This document shows positions 9,336-18,819 of a DNA stretch of 64,000 bases, piece by piece. The DNA is from MVRV01 sp964469905. Lineage in GTDB: Bacteria; Desulfobacterota; Syntrophia; Syntrophales; Smithellaceae. A program made the position numbers and the translations under genes. Location of the stretch: contig CAYXZW010000005.1 of NCBI GenBank assembly GCA_964469905.1, positions 49,167 to 113,166 on the forward strand. Direction: 5' to 3'. Position 1 is the stretch's first letter, and each line of letters begins with the position of its first letter. The notes below the pieces were generated by a model, which saw only the letters and a list, made by a program, of their open reading frames with translations, did no database searches and was not told where the DNA came from.

Positions 9336-11815
9336 ACAACTATAAATTTGACGAATTATTACTTGCCGCCGACAAGCCCAGCCGCTACATTGGCGCCGAA
9401 GTAAATTCCGTTTATAAAGACAATGCCCAAGTAAATTTTCTTCTCGCCTTTCCCGACACATACGAAGTCGGCATGTCGCACCTGGGAATCAAGATTCTCT
9501 ATGAAATATTAAACGCCATTCCCTATGTGTCCGCGCAAAGGTGTTTTGCTCCCTGGCCGGACCGTGAGAAACAACTGCGGCAAGGCAACCTGTCCCTGAC
9601 TTCATTGGAAGCACAAATGCCTATTGCGGATTTTGATATTGTCGGATTCTCCCTTCAATATGAATTGTCTTACACCAATGTATTGAACATGCTGGAGTTG
9701 GGCGGTGTGCCACTCCGCTGCAGTGATCGTCTTGATAGTCATCCGGTGATAATTGCGGGAGGTCCCTGTTGCTTTAATCCGGCGCCATTGATTGATTTTA
9801 TTGACGCCTTTGTTATCGGGGAAGGCGAAGAGGTTGTCGGAGAAATTACCGCCCTCATCCGGAACTGCAAGCAAAACAAGGTCTCCCGACAGGAATCGAT
9901 CAGGCAACTGGCGCAAATTCCCGGCATTTATGTTCCCGCTGTACACATTAACAATACCGTCATTAAAAAAAGAACGGGCGTTGACCTCAATGCATGGCTT
10001 TATCCGGCTGCACCCGTTGTCCCCTTAATGCAAACAGTCCATGACCGCATTATCCTGGAAATAGCCCGCGGTTGTACCCGCGGCTGCCGCTTCTGCCAGG
10101 CGGGAATGATCTGGCGGCCTTACCGGGAAAGAAACTCGTCTGCCCTCAAAGAGATGGCCGAAAAATTACTGGCCTCCACAGGTCATGATGAAATATCGCT
10201 TTTAGCTTTAAGCTCCGGTGATTACAGCTGCCTGGAACCTCTACTGAAAGACCTGATGAACAAGTACTGTGCCCAGCGTGTAGCCCTTGCTCTGCCTTCT
10301 TTGCGGGTAGAATCACTGACCGGCACATTGATTGAGGAAATCAAACGGACCCGCAAAACAAGCTTTACACTGGCCCCGGAAGCCGGTACGGACAAAATGC
10401 GCCTGGTCATCAACAAAGGAAATACGGCGGATGATCTGCTCGCCACAGTGGACAAGGTTTTTGCCGCCGGCTGGAAATCAATCAAGCTCTATTTCATGAT
10501 CGGGCTACCGCAGGAGACCGAGGAAGATGTGGAAGGAATTATCGAACTGGCCTATCAGGCATTGCGGGCAGCAAAAAACCGCGGCCAGGTAACCGTCAGC
10601 CTTTCCACATTTGTTCCCAAACCACATACGCCGTTCCAATGGCACCGTCAGATTTCACTTGCCGAAACATATGCCAGGCAGGAGCATATCCGCCAGCGCA
10701 TCCGTAACCGCAACCTCAGTGTGAAATGGCATGATGGCCGGATGAGTATGCTCGAAGGATTATTTTCCCGGGGTGATGGAAAACTCGGTGGGCTATTAGA
10801 GACGGCATTTCGCAAGGGGTGCCGTTTTGACGGCTGGACAGATCTGTTCAATTTCCACTTATGGCAGGAAGCGCTCGCCGAGACCGGAATCAACCCGGAT
10901 CATTATACACGCGAAAGGGATACGAAGGAAATATTGCCCTGGGATAATATTGACTGCGGTGTAAGCCGCGAATTTCTGCTGGAAGAACTGGTCAAGGCTA
11001 CCGGTGGTGTGATTACTGCCGATTGCCGTACAGCCGACTGCCAGCAATGCGGTGTTTGTGATTTTACAACCATAAAAAATACGTTTTCCACAACTGCTGA
11101 CAACATTGACCAGTCGGCATTTGCATCCAGTCGTCCATCTTCCAGTCTCCCGAACATTGACAAACATTATCGTATCACTTTTACCAAAGCCGGCCGGGCG
11201 CGTTTCCTTTCCCATCTGGAATTATCTTCTGCTTTAATTCGCTCCCTGCGCCGCAGCAGCCTGTCTTTATGCTATTCCGCAGGCTTCCATCCTCATCCGA
11301 AAATATCGTTTGCTACGGCAACCTCTGTCGGCATGGAAAGCCTTCAGGAGTTCGCCGATGTAACCGCTCAAAAATATTCGGCGGATTTATCATTGCTAAA
11401 ACAGGAAATTAACAGCGCACTGCCCGATGGCGTAAAAGTACTGGAAATCCGAGAGCTTGCATTTGCCGAAAAAGATCTGGCCCAGGCACTGAAGGGATTT
11501 TCCTACGAACTGCATCTCTCCGGCAATATTGATTCTGCACATTTAGAAACATTGGCGGATAATATTAAAAATTTTCTGGCCGCACCGGCATTTATAATTG
11601 AACGCAAGTCGAAGGGGAAAAACATTTCGAAAGATATCCGTCCTTTTGTAGAGGAAATGACTCTGAACTTTGCAGAAAGGAAGGTGTCTTTAACCATTCG
11701 TCATTCCCAGCAGGGAGCGGCCAGGCCGCAGGATATAATTGGGCATGTTCTGGCCGGAAAAGAAGAAGAAAACAATAAAATTCGGGTTGTTAAAACAATG
11801 ACCATGCTTAACTAA
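9332..11815 (+). CDS. Radical SAM protein, TIGR03960-like, fused to DUF2344 domain
   Basis: The product is 827 residues. The N-terminal part (about 1-200) resembles a B12-binding-like Rossmann region. The radical SAM core carries CTRGCRFC (C248, C252, C255), the three ligands of the 4Fe-4S cluster. A C-terminal domain from about 610 onward is of the DUF2344/TIGR03936 type. This two-domain protein is often found immediately upstream of rplU-rpmA-obgE in related bacteria, as here. The substrate is unknown; a link to RNA or ribosome modification is inferred from position only. A cysteine-rich linker (CRTADCQQCGVC, about 564-575) separates the domains. Confidence 0.85.
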   Translation: MNNYKFDELLLAADKPSRYIGAEVNSVYKDNAQVNFLLAFPDTYEVGMSHLGIKILYEILNAIPYVSAQRCFAPWPDREKQLRQGNLSLTSLEAQMPIADFDIVGFSLQYELSYTNVLNMLELGGVPLRCSDRLDSHPVIIAGGPCCFNPAPLIDFIDAFVIGEGEEVVGEITALIRNCKQNKVSRQESIRQLAQIPGIYVPAVHINNTVIKKRTGVDLNAWLYPAAPVVPLMQTVHDRIILEIARGCTRGCRFCQAGMIWRPYRERNSSALKEMAEKLLASTGHDEISLLALSSGDYSCLEPLLKDLMNKYCAQRVALALPSLRVESLTGTLIEEIKRTRKTSFTLAPEAGTDKMRLVINKGNTADDLLATVDKVFAAGWKSIKLYFMIGLPQETEEDVEGIIELAYQALRAAKNRGQVTVSLSTFVPKPHTPFQWHRQISLAETYARQEHIRQRIRNRNLSVKWHDGRMSMLEGLFSRGDGKLGGLLETAFRKGCRFDGWTDLFNFHLWQEALAETGINPDHYTRERDTKEILPWDNIDCGVSREFLLEELVKATGGVITADCRTADCQQCGVCDFTTIKNTFSTTADNIDQSAFASSRPSSSLPNIDKHYRITFTKAGRARFLSHLELSSALIRSLRRSSLSLCYSAGFHPHPKISFATATSVGMESLQEFADVTAQKYSADLSLLKQEINSALPDGVKVLEIRELAFAEKDLAQALKGFSYELHLSGNIDSAHLETLADNIKNFLAAPAFIIERKSKGKNISKDIRPFVEEMTLNFAERKVSLTIRHSQQGAARPQDIIGHVLAGKEEENNKIRVVKTMTMLN

Positions 11816-11896
11816 CAATATTATCCCCGTTATTTCAGCGGCTTATCCATCAGGCGGCAAATATTTAAAAAAAATTGCCCTGAAAGCTAAATCTTA

Positions 11897-11925
11897 TTGA
11901 CAAACAAGCACAAATTAACTATAAG
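11897..11925 (+). promoter_or_regulatory. Sigma-70 promoter for rplU-rpmA
   Basis: TTGACA (11897-11902), a 17-base spacer, then TATAAG (11920-11925), 33 bases before the rplU start. Confidence 0.7.
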
Positions 11926-11958
11926 CTTCGATCTTAATTACAATATAAGGATAAGCGT

Positions 11959-12270
11959 ATGTATGCAGTAATAAAAACAGGCGGAAAACAGCACAAAGTA
12001 AGCGAAGGTGATGTTTTATCCATAGAAAAGCTGGTCGGTGATAAGGGCGCTGAAGTCGTTTTTAACGAAGTCCTGATGGTTGCCGACGAAAAAAACGTTA
12101 AAGTAGGCAAACCTTTTGTAGAAGGCGCCTCGGTGACCTGTGAAATCGTCACTCAGAAGAAGGGGCCAAAAATCCATGTCTACCATATGACGCGACGCAA
12201 GGGCTTTCACAAGAAAACCGGACATCGCCAGAATTTAACCAGCATGAAAATTAAAAAGATTACGATATAA
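11959..12270 (+). CDS. rplU: 50S ribosomal protein L21
   Basis: This large-subunit protein binds 23S rRNA. The 103-residue length is standard. The family start MYAVIKTGGKQHKV and the C-terminal RRKGFHKKTGHRQ segment are both intact. It has its own consensus promoter upstream and is followed after 12 bases by rpmA, the usual operon pairing. Confidence 0.97.
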   Translation: MYAVIKTGGKQHKVSEGDVLSIEKLVGDKGAEVVFNEVLMVADEKNVKVGKPFVEGASVTCEIVTQKKGPKIHVYHMTRRKGFHKKTGHRQNLTSMKIKKITI

Positions 12271-12282
12271 GCGGAGGAAGTC

Positions 12283-12537
12283 ATGGCACATAAAAAAGGC
12301 CAGGGGAGCTCTCGCAACGGTAGAGACAGCAATTCCCAGAGGCGTGGAGTTAAAGTATTCGGCGGCCAGAAGATTAATGCCGGATCGATTATAGTGAGGC
12401 AGGTAGGAACGAAAATTCATCCGGGTAACAATGTCGGATTAGGAAAAGATTTTACTATTTTTTCTTTGATTAACGGAATAGTCAAATTCGAAAGACTCGA
12501 TAAGACCAGAAAAAAAGTAAGTGTTTACGCCGCTTAG
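12283..12537 (+). CDS. rpmA: 50S ribosomal protein L27
   Basis: This large-subunit protein lies near the peptidyl-transferase centre. It is 84 residues and begins MAHKKGQGSSRNGRDS, the conserved L27 N-terminus. GGAGG lies upstream of the ATG. It forms a pair with rplU, and a strong terminator follows. Confidence 0.97.
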   Translation: MAHKKGQGSSRNGRDSNSQRRGVKVFGGQKINAGSIIVRQVGTKIHPGNNVGLGKDFTIFSLINGIVKFERLDKTRKKVSVYAA

Positions 12538-12562
12538 AACTTAACAATAATATTACGATTAC

Positions 12563-12591
12563 AAAAGGCGCTTGTTTTAAGCGCCTTTTTT
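12563..12591 (+). terminator. Rho-independent terminator after rpmA
   Basis: An 11-bp perfect stem AAAAGGCGCTT / AAGCGCCTTTT with a 5-base loop runs into a T tract. It separates rplU-rpmA from obgE. The following 200 bases hold further short inverted repeats (CCAATT/AATTGG, ACTCG/CGAGT) and no gene. Confidence 0.85.
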
Positions 12592-12793
12592 AATGAGGCT
12601 CCAATTATACAAGCGTAGCGCAATAGAATTGGCCAGCCGAATTATCCAGCATAGCTGTGGTAATGAGACTCGCTAAAAACGAGTGAAGCGAAGTTTGAAG
12701 CGTGAGTCGAGTTATCCCGCGCATGCGGGATTGTGGCAATGATATTCCAAATTAAATTTCTATTACAGCAGAAAATATTTTCGGGCAATAATC

Positions 12794-13795
12794 ATGAAAT
12801 TTGTTGATGAAGCAAAAATTTTCATCAAGGCGGGGCACGGCGGACCAGGTTGTGTGAGCTTCCGCAGAGAGAAGTTTGTGCCGCGTGGCGGTCCTGACGG
12901 CGGCGAAGGCGGCAAGGGCGGCGATGTATTTTTTCGCGCCGCAGAAAGCCATCGCACTTTACTGGATTTAAAATATCAGCAGCAGTATCTGGCCAAAAAC
13001 GGCAGCCACGGTTCGGGAAACAACCGCAGCGGAAAAAGTGCTGAAGACCTGGAAATTGCGGTACCCGTGGGCACAGTCGTCAAAGATTTCGAAACTCAGG
13101 AGATCCTTGCCGATTTATCAGTGAATGGACAAACTTTCATAATCGGTTATGGCGGTATCGGTGGCAAAGGCAATTCTCATTTTGCCTCATCTACCCATCA
13201 AACACCGCGCTTTGCCCAGGACGGCATGCCCGGAGATGAACGCTGGCTCAAACTGGAGCTCAAACTGCTGGCCGATGTCGGCATTGTGGGCTTTCCCAAT
13301 TCCGGAAAATCAACCTTCATATCACGCGTTTCCGCAGCTCGTCCCAAGATTGCCGATTATCCTTTTACCACACTGACTCCGCATCTGGGCGTGGTTAAAC
13401 ATCGCGACAGCAATAGTTTCGTTATGGCCGATATTCCCGGCCTGATCCCCGGCGCTCATGAAGGCCACGGCATGGGTATCCAATTTTTAAAACATGTGGA
13501 AAGAACATCACTCCTGCTCCACATCATTGATATTTCCCTGGAGCCGGACAACAATGCGCTGGCCAATTATAAGGCGATTAACAAGGAACTGGGGTTTTAC
13601 AATCCCCAACTGCTGGAAAAGCCGCAAATAGTGGCTATCAACAAGATTGATCTGCCCCATGTTAAAGACCAGATCAAAAAAGATGTTGCGCGATTCAAGA
13701 AAAAAGGCATAGTATTGTATCCGTTTTCCGCTGCAACCGGCGAAGGAATAACGGAAATATTAAATAAAATAATTGAGAAATTAAGCCAGACTTAA
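12794..13795 (+). CDS. obgE: GTPase ObgE/CgtA
   Basis: This ribosome-assembly and stress GTPase is 333 residues. The glycine-rich Obg fold (1-158) begins MKFVDEAKIFIKAGHGG. The G domain has P-loop GFPNSGKS, switch DIPGLIPGAHEG and NKID. The C-terminal OCT extension found in some members is absent, giving the common shorter form. It follows rplU-rpmA as in most bacteria, and proB begins 27 bases downstream. No strong ribosome-binding site is visible before the ATG. Confidence 0.96.
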   Translation: MKFVDEAKIFIKAGHGGPGCVSFRREKFVPRGGPDGGEGGKGGDVFFRAAESHRTLLDLKYQQQYLAKNGSHGSGNNRSGKSAEDLEIAVPVGTVVKDFETQEILADLSVNGQTFIIGYGGIGGKGNSHFASSTHQTPRFAQDGMPGDERWLKLELKLLADVGIVGFPNSGKSTFISRVSAARPKIADYPFTTLTPHLGVVKHRDSNSFVMADIPGLIPGAHEGHGMGIQFLKHVERTSLLLHIIDISLEPDNNALANYKAINKELGFYNPQLLEKPQIVAINKIDLPHVKDQIKKDVARFKKKGIVLYPFSAATGEGITEILNKIIEKLSQT

Positions 13796-13822
13796 TGAAC
13801 TTATAAAAAGTCGAAGATTAAA

Positions 13823-14974
13823 ATGAAAAACATCCGTCTGGAAACCCTGGCCCATACAAAAAAAATCCTCATCAAAATCGGTTCGGCAGTTCTTACCGGC
13901 ACGGAAGGTCTTGATCTCAAGATTGTCGATTCTTTAGTTACTGAAATGTCCGAACTGGTGCGTCGGGGATATTCGGTAGTCCTGGTAACTTCCGGGGCGA
14001 TTGCTTCGGGAAAACACCGCCTGAACATCACCGGCAAACTCAAAAGCATCCCGGAAAAACAGGCTGCGGCTGCCGTCGGACAGGGACGCCTGATGCGCGT
14101 TTATTCCAAATCGTTTGAAAAAAACGGCCTTTACGTTGCCCAGATTCTTTTGACTCTTTCTGATCTTACCGACCGGCAAAGATTCTTAAATATCCGCAAT
14201 ACGCTTTCCACGCTGATGGAGTGGAAAGTGATACCCGTTATCAACGAAAATGACTCTGTTGCCATTGACGAAATCAAATTCGGCGACAACGACAACCTCG
14301 CCGCCATGATCGCCAATATCGTGGAAGCCGATCTTTTCATCAACCTGACCAACATCGCAGGATTATACACTTGTAACCCCGCTGAATCCAAGAAAGCCAA
14401 ACTTATTCCTCTGGTAGCTGAATTCACGGATGAAATCGAAGCCATAGCCACGGCGGAAACATCATCGGTCGGCACAGGCGGCATGAAAAGCAAAGTACTG
14501 GCCGCCAAAAAAGTTACGGCTATCGGCATTCCCTGTATCATTGCTCCCGGCAAAAAGAAAAATATCTTAACGGATATTATTGCCGGAAAAAAAATCGGCA
14601 CGCTTTTCCTGCCGATGGCCGACCGCTTAAACAGCAAAAAATACTGGATTGCGTTTACGCTGCGTTCCCAGGGCAAACTGGTTGTTGATGAAGGCGCCCG
14701 CAAAGCACTGCTGGAAAAGGGTAAAAGCCTTCTTCCTTCCGGTATTACCGCTGTCGAAGGAGATTTTGCCGTGGGCGATCCGGTAAGCTGCGTGGATGGC
14801 AATGGAACGACAATTGCCAAGGGCCTCGTCAATTTCAGTTCGGCGGAAATAAGCAAAATAATGGGTTTAAAAACAACAAAGATCGAACAAGTCCTGGGGC
14901 ATAAGGACTATGAAGAAGTAATTCACCGCGACAATCTGGCCATTACAAAAAACAATACCCGAAATAAAATCTAA
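13823..14974 (+). CDS. proB: Glutamate 5-kinase
   Basis: ProB phosphorylates glutamate in the first step of proline synthesis. The 383-residue product has an amino-acid kinase domain (about 10-260; KIGSAVLTG, SGAIASG, INENDSVA, FGDNDNLAA) and a C-terminal PUA domain (about 277-352). Length and motifs are normal. It lies 27 bases after obgE, a frequent arrangement, so co-transcription is likely. Confidence 0.95.
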   Translation: MKNIRLETLAHTKKILIKIGSAVLTGTEGLDLKIVDSLVTEMSELVRRGYSVVLVTSGAIASGKHRLNITGKLKSIPEKQAAAAVGQGRLMRVYSKSFEKNGLYVAQILLTLSDLTDRQRFLNIRNTLSTLMEWKVIPVINENDSVAIDEIKFGDNDNLAAMIANIVEADLFINLTNIAGLYTCNPAESKKAKLIPLVAEFTDEIEAIATAETSSVGTGGMKSKVLAAKKVTAIGIPCIIAPGKKKNILTDIIAGKKIGTLFLPMADRLNSKKYWIAFTLRSQGKLVVDEGARKALLEKGKSLLPSGITAVEGDFAVGDPVSCVDGNGTTIAKGLVNFSSAEISKIMGLKTTKIEQVLGHKDYEEVIHRDNLAITKNNTRNKI

Positions 14975-15017
14975 GTGCTTTTTCACCAGGCAAACATTTT
15001 TTAGTATTGAACACAGA

Positions 15018-15560
15018 CTATAAATATTTTACTGCAACACGTCCCTTTTCGTCAAAAACCACACCTTCTTTGCCGAGCAGTTCTTTTTTCATCCGAATTC
15101 CTCCGCCAAAACCGCCCAGGGAACCATCTGATCTCACAACGCGATGACAGGGAATAACCAACGGAAAAGGATTATTGGCCAGAGCATTGCCCACGGCACG
15201 CGCTGCTCCGGGAGCGCCGATTTTCGCAGCCAGCCCGGAATAGGTATCTACCCTGCCCCTTGGTATTTTACAGGTTTGTTTTAACACCTTTCCGACAAAC
15301 ATATTAAGCCGGAAAATATTCAGAAAGGAGAGATCAAATTCAACTTTCTTGCCTTCATATATTTTTATAATCTGTTCGGCAATATCGTTTGATATTTTTC
15401 GTGCAGTTATCTTAATTTCCCAAAAATCTTTAGCAATTTCATCTTTTAAGTGACCTGCAGAGTTGGGCAAATAAATATATTCCACTTGCGGCTTGTTGCC
15501 GACAAACTGCCACACCAACCCGATATTTTCCTTACCAACCTTGATTATTTGATAATACAT
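15018..15560 (-). CDS. ogt: Methylated-DNA--protein-cysteine methyltransferase
   Basis: This suicide DNA-repair protein removes alkyl groups from O6-alkylguanine onto its own cysteine. The acceptor site PCHRV is present (C138 of 180 residues), followed by GGFGGG. The N-terminal domain is divergent, as is usual in the Ogt/MGMT family. It converges on proB across 43 bases with no obvious terminator hairpin. A CTTCAGCCTTCA repeat fragment lies just upstream, between it and mntP. Confidence 0.9.
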   Translation of the reverse strand: MYYQIIKVGKENIGLVWQFVGNKPQVEYIYLPNSAGHLKDEIAKDFWEIKITARKISNDIAEQIIKIYEGKKVEFDLSFLNIFRLNMFVGKVLKQTCKIPRGRVDTYSGLAAKIGAPGAARAVGNALANNPFPLVIPCHRVVRSDGSLGGFGGGIRMKKELLGKEGVVFDEKGRVAVKYL

Positions 15561-15600
15561 GACACCCCCCCTTTCAGGCCTTCAGCCTTCAACCATCATC

Positions 15601-16155
15601 CTACATGTGCTCAAACAATATCTTCACGCCGATAGCAATCAACACCAGCCCGCCGAATATTTCCACTTTCTTCCCGAACAATTTTGCCAACCCCTTGCCG
15701 AAAATCATACCAACCGCTGTCATGCCAAAGCAGACAACACCGATAATAAACGCCGGAAACAGGATGGGTGTTTTCAGCAAAGAAAAACTGAAACCGACAG
15801 CCAGGGCGTCAATACTGGTCGCAATGGAGAGCAGAAGCAGCGGCCAGCCGCGCGTCTGATCGGCCTTCTCCTCATTATTTTCCTTCGCTAATCCCTCCCG
15901 GATCATCTTGCCGCCAATAAAAGCCAGCAATACGAAGGCAATCCAATGATCGTAACCGGCGATCATTTCAACTACTGTCGAACCGGCCAGCCACCCGGCA
16001 ACCGGCATGGCAAACTGAAAAAGACCAAAAGCGAGGGAAAGGCGCCAGACGGGCAACCACGATCTTTTGTAATTGGCCGCACCGATGCCGATTGCCACGG
16101 AAAAAGCATCTACACCTAACGCCACAGCCAGCAGAAAAATAGTTGCCAGACTCAT
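15601..16155 (-). CDS. mntP: Manganese efflux pump MntP
   Basis: The 184-residue inner-membrane protein has six predicted helices and two internally repeated motifs with acidic residues, GVDAFSVAIGIG and SIDALAVGFSFSL, typical of MntP (DUF204). It exports Mn(II). The start lies 8 bases after the uvrC stop, so the genes are probably co-transcribed. No Mn riboswitch was recognised upstream because the gene sits inside the unit. Confidence 0.92.
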   Translation of the reverse strand: MSLATIFLLAVALGVDAFSVAIGIGAANYKRSWLPVWRLSLAFGLFQFAMPVAGWLAGSTVVEMIAGYDHWIAFVLLAFIGGKMIREGLAKENNEEKADQTRGWPLLLLSIATSIDALAVGFSFSLLKTPILFPAFIIGVVCFGMTAVGMIFGKGLAKLFGKKVEIFGGLVLIAIGVKILFEHM

Positions 16156-16163
16156 TTAAATCA

Positions 16164-18011
16164 TCATGCTCCCTTTTCGTTTCTCCAATGAGAATAGATT
16201 TTTTCCGCCAGTTCCGGACCTATTCCCGGAACATTTTGTAAATCATCAAGAGATGCGTTTTGCACCTGCTCGGCCGAACCGAAATGTTTAATTAGCATTC
16301 TTTTGCGCCGGTTGCCGATATCGGGAATGGCTTCCAGCACCGAACGCAGATCAGTTTTCTGCTTAAGTTTATGATGATAACTGACGGCAAAACGATGCGC
16401 TTCATCACGCAGGCGCTGTAGAAGAGCAAGCGCCTGCGGCCAGGATGAAAGGAAGATAGCGTCCTTGCGCCCCGGCAGATAAACGCGATCTTCCGACTTT
16501 GATACTTTCTTCCTGATGGCTCCTCTGCCGGAAATAAAAGTGCGCTCCTCTTTGGCCAGACCGATTACATCAATCTTAATCTTTAAATCCCTGAACACGG
16601 AAAGCGCGACATTGAGCTGCCCTTTGCCGCCATCCACCACAACAAGATCCGGCATTGCTTCGGCACCGTTAAAGCGACGAATCAGCATTTCCCGCATCAT
16701 ACCGTAATCATCGGGCTCGTCAACAGTCTTAATGCGGAACCGCCGGTAACCTGCCTTGTCCGGCTCGCCGTCCTGAAAGACCACCAGGGAACCAACGGCG
16801 TTTTTGCCGCTGATATTGGAAATATCGTAGCACTCTATCCGCCGCGGCAGATGGGTCAGCGCCAGCTTTTCCTGAAGAAGCAAGAGCGATTCCATTTCCT
16901 GTTCTTCTTTCTTCCGGGCGGAAGTAAACAACTCGCCCGCATTGGCACAGGCCATAGCAAGCAGTGCTTTTTTTGTGCCGCGCCGGGGAACAGTCACCAG
17001 CACCTTTTTCCCTTTATTGTCGGCGAGCCATTCGGCAATGACCTTTTCATCGGGAAGATTACACGGCAGGATAATCTCTTCCGGCAAATTGGAGCCATCG
17101 TAATATTGTTGCAGAGCCGATGAAATAACTTCTGCAACGTCGGCCCTTGTTTTTAAAAGCGCAAAAGATTTACTGCCGATGAGTTTTCCACCGCGGACAA
17201 ATAAAACACAGAGCTGATAAGTATCGCCATCAGCATAAACGCCCAGAACATCCTGCTCTTGATCTCCTCCCCAGTCCACGTTTTGCTTTTCCAGTGCATG
17301 ATTCAGAGCGCCGACGCGATCGCGCAAACGCGCTGCTTCCTCATACTTCAATTCTTCGGCCGCATCAGCCATCTGCTTTTTCAAATCGGCAATCAACTCG
17401 CGGCGGCGGCCCTGAAGAAAAGATACAGCATTATCGGCTAATTTTCTGTATGCTTCCTCCTCAATCAACCCCCTGCAGGGAGCAAGACACCGCCCGATCT
17501 GATATTCCAGACAGGGCCTTGTACGCAATAGGAAATCGCGGTTGCGGCAGGTACGCAGAGGGAATACCTGCAAGACAAACCGCAACGTTTCACGCGCTGC
17601 CAGTCCCGATGGATATGGCCCGAAATAGAGCGCAGCATTATTAAGCCTTTTGCGGACAAGTTGCAGGCGGGGATATTTTTCCGCAGGATCGAGAGATAAA
17701 TGATAATATGTTTTATCGTCTCGTAAAATAACATTGTAGCGGGGATGATGCTTCTTAATAAGATTGTTTTCCAAAATCAGCGCTTCTTTTCCCGTAGCGG
17801 TCGTAATAAAATCAATATCACTGACCCGTGCCATCAAAAAAGGCGCCATCGGTCGCGTATCACGGCCTGTAAAATAAGAACTGATACGATTTTTCAGATC
17901 ATTGGCTTTGCCGACATAGATAACCTTCCCCCGGTCATCGTGCATAATATAGACACCGGGGCTGCGCGGCGCAGAAGCCATTTTTTCTTTTAAGTCCTTA
18001 TTTTCTGTCAT
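16164..18011 (-). CDS. uvrC: Excinuclease ABC subunit C
   Basis: UvrC makes the dual incisions in nucleotide-excision repair. The 615-residue product has a GIY-YIG domain (GVYIMHD...VIYVGKA, about 19-40), a UVR domain (about 205-240), the RNase H-like UvrC domain with YDISN and VVDGGKGQL, and C-terminal helix-hairpin-helix motifs (IGNRRKRML, VPGIGPELA). The length is standard. uvrB is about 1.4 kb upstream in the same orientation but separated by other genes. Confidence 0.96.
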   Translation of the reverse strand: MTENKDLKEKMASAPRSPGVYIMHDDRGKVIYVGKANDLKNRISSYFTGRDTRPMAPFLMARVSDIDFITTATGKEALILENNLIKKHHPRYNVILRDDKTYYHLSLDPAEKYPRLQLVRKRLNNAALYFGPYPSGLAARETLRFVLQVFPLRTCRNRDFLLRTRPCLEYQIGRCLAPCRGLIEEEAYRKLADNAVSFLQGRRRELIADLKKQMADAAEELKYEEAARLRDRVGALNHALEKQNVDWGGDQEQDVLGVYADGDTYQLCVLFVRGGKLIGSKSFALLKTRADVAEVISSALQQYYDGSNLPEEIILPCNLPDEKVIAEWLADNKGKKVLVTVPRRGTKKALLAMACANAGELFTSARKKEEQEMESLLLLQEKLALTHLPRRIECYDISNISGKNAVGSLVVFQDGEPDKAGYRRFRIKTVDEPDDYGMMREMLIRRFNGAEAMPDLVVVDGGKGQLNVALSVFRDLKIKIDVIGLAKEERTFISGRGAIRKKVSKSEDRVYLPGRKDAIFLSSWPQALALLQRLRDEAHRFAVSYHHKLKQKTDLRSVLEAIPDIGNRRKRMLIKHFGSAEQVQNASLDDLQNVPGIGPELAEKIYSHWRNEKGA

Positions 18012-18252
18012 TTTTTCTCTGCGTCTTTAGAAACATTTTAGTTGCAGAATAAGATCAATAAAAAATATGCTAGTAGTAACTTAATGACGCTTTGGAATAA
18101 TTATTAGCCCATATTTGTCATTTGGTTGTAAGTTGAATGGTGTCATATTTGTTTATCTTGAATATCTGTTCGTGTGTTTTCTAGAGTATTGACCGGAATG
18201 ACGAATAATGGAGTTAAGTCATCTAAGTTAGAATCTTTTTCATTTTTTTATT

Positions 18253-18399
18253 TTATTTTGATTGTTCTCTAACCATTTTCTCCATCGGTTTTTTAATTTC
18301 AAGAATTCGCTCTGATGCTAACGACCAGACGGATTCATAATCTACACCAAAGTAGCCATGTATGAGCTTATCCCGCATTCCGGCCAGTACTATTTTCAT
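18253..18399 (-). pseudogene. C-terminal remnant of a HepT-like (DUF86, HEPN) toxin
   Basis: This reading frame encodes 48 residues, beginning MKIVLAGMRDKLIHGYFGVD. That is the C-terminal core of HepT/DUF86 proteins, including the HEPN R-x4-H pattern (RDKLIH). About 60-70 residues expected at the N-terminus are missing. The ATG overlaps the TGA of the nucleotidyltransferase gene (18396-18399). Either the partner was truncated by a deletion or a short product is still made. Truncation is judged from family knowledge. Confidence 0.65.
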
Positions 18400-18689
18400 A
18401 AATAACGGACCTCTTTCAATATTTCTTTACCTATGTGCGGTTTTAATGATTTTTGGGAAACAAGATCAACTTTTTTATCGAACATGTCGGAAAGCTTTTC
18501 TTCAAGATCAAGAAAACTAAAAAGGTCAATCGGCCTTTCAAAATCAACCAGTATGTCCACATCACTATCGGCACGTTCTTCGCCTCGCAGATATGACCCG
18601 AAAACACCAATTTTTTTCACATGATATTCTTTTATTATTTCTGATTTGTGATTCGTAAATTTACTTATAATGTGTTCCAGTTCTTTCAT
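18396..18689 (-). CDS. MNT-type nucleotidyltransferase (antitoxin partner of HepT)
   Basis: The product is 97 residues and shows the minimal nucleotidyltransferase signature GSYLRGE...SDVDILVDF, with two catalytic aspartates. The ATG at 18689 is preferred to a TTG at 18719 because GAGG lies upstream of the ATG. In MNT/HepT toxin-antitoxin pairs this enzyme AMPylates the HEPN partner. Here that partner survives only as a 48-residue remnant that overlaps the stop codon. It appears full-length at its C-terminus (IGKEILKEVRYL). Confidence 0.8.
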   Translation of the reverse strand: MKELEHIISKFTNHKSEIIKEYHVKKIGVFGSYLRGEERADSDVDILVDFERPIDLFSFLDLEEKLSDMFDKKVDLVSQKSLKPHIGKEILKEVRYL

Positions 18690-18819
18690 TATTCCGGCCT
18701 CATCATTAAAAAATGCCAAGATTGCTACTGATTCAACATTCTTCTTTCCCTGTAATAATTTACAGCAATTGTATTAAATTGTCGATTAATTATTTTGCTC
18801 CAGCCAGCGAATCGGAAGC

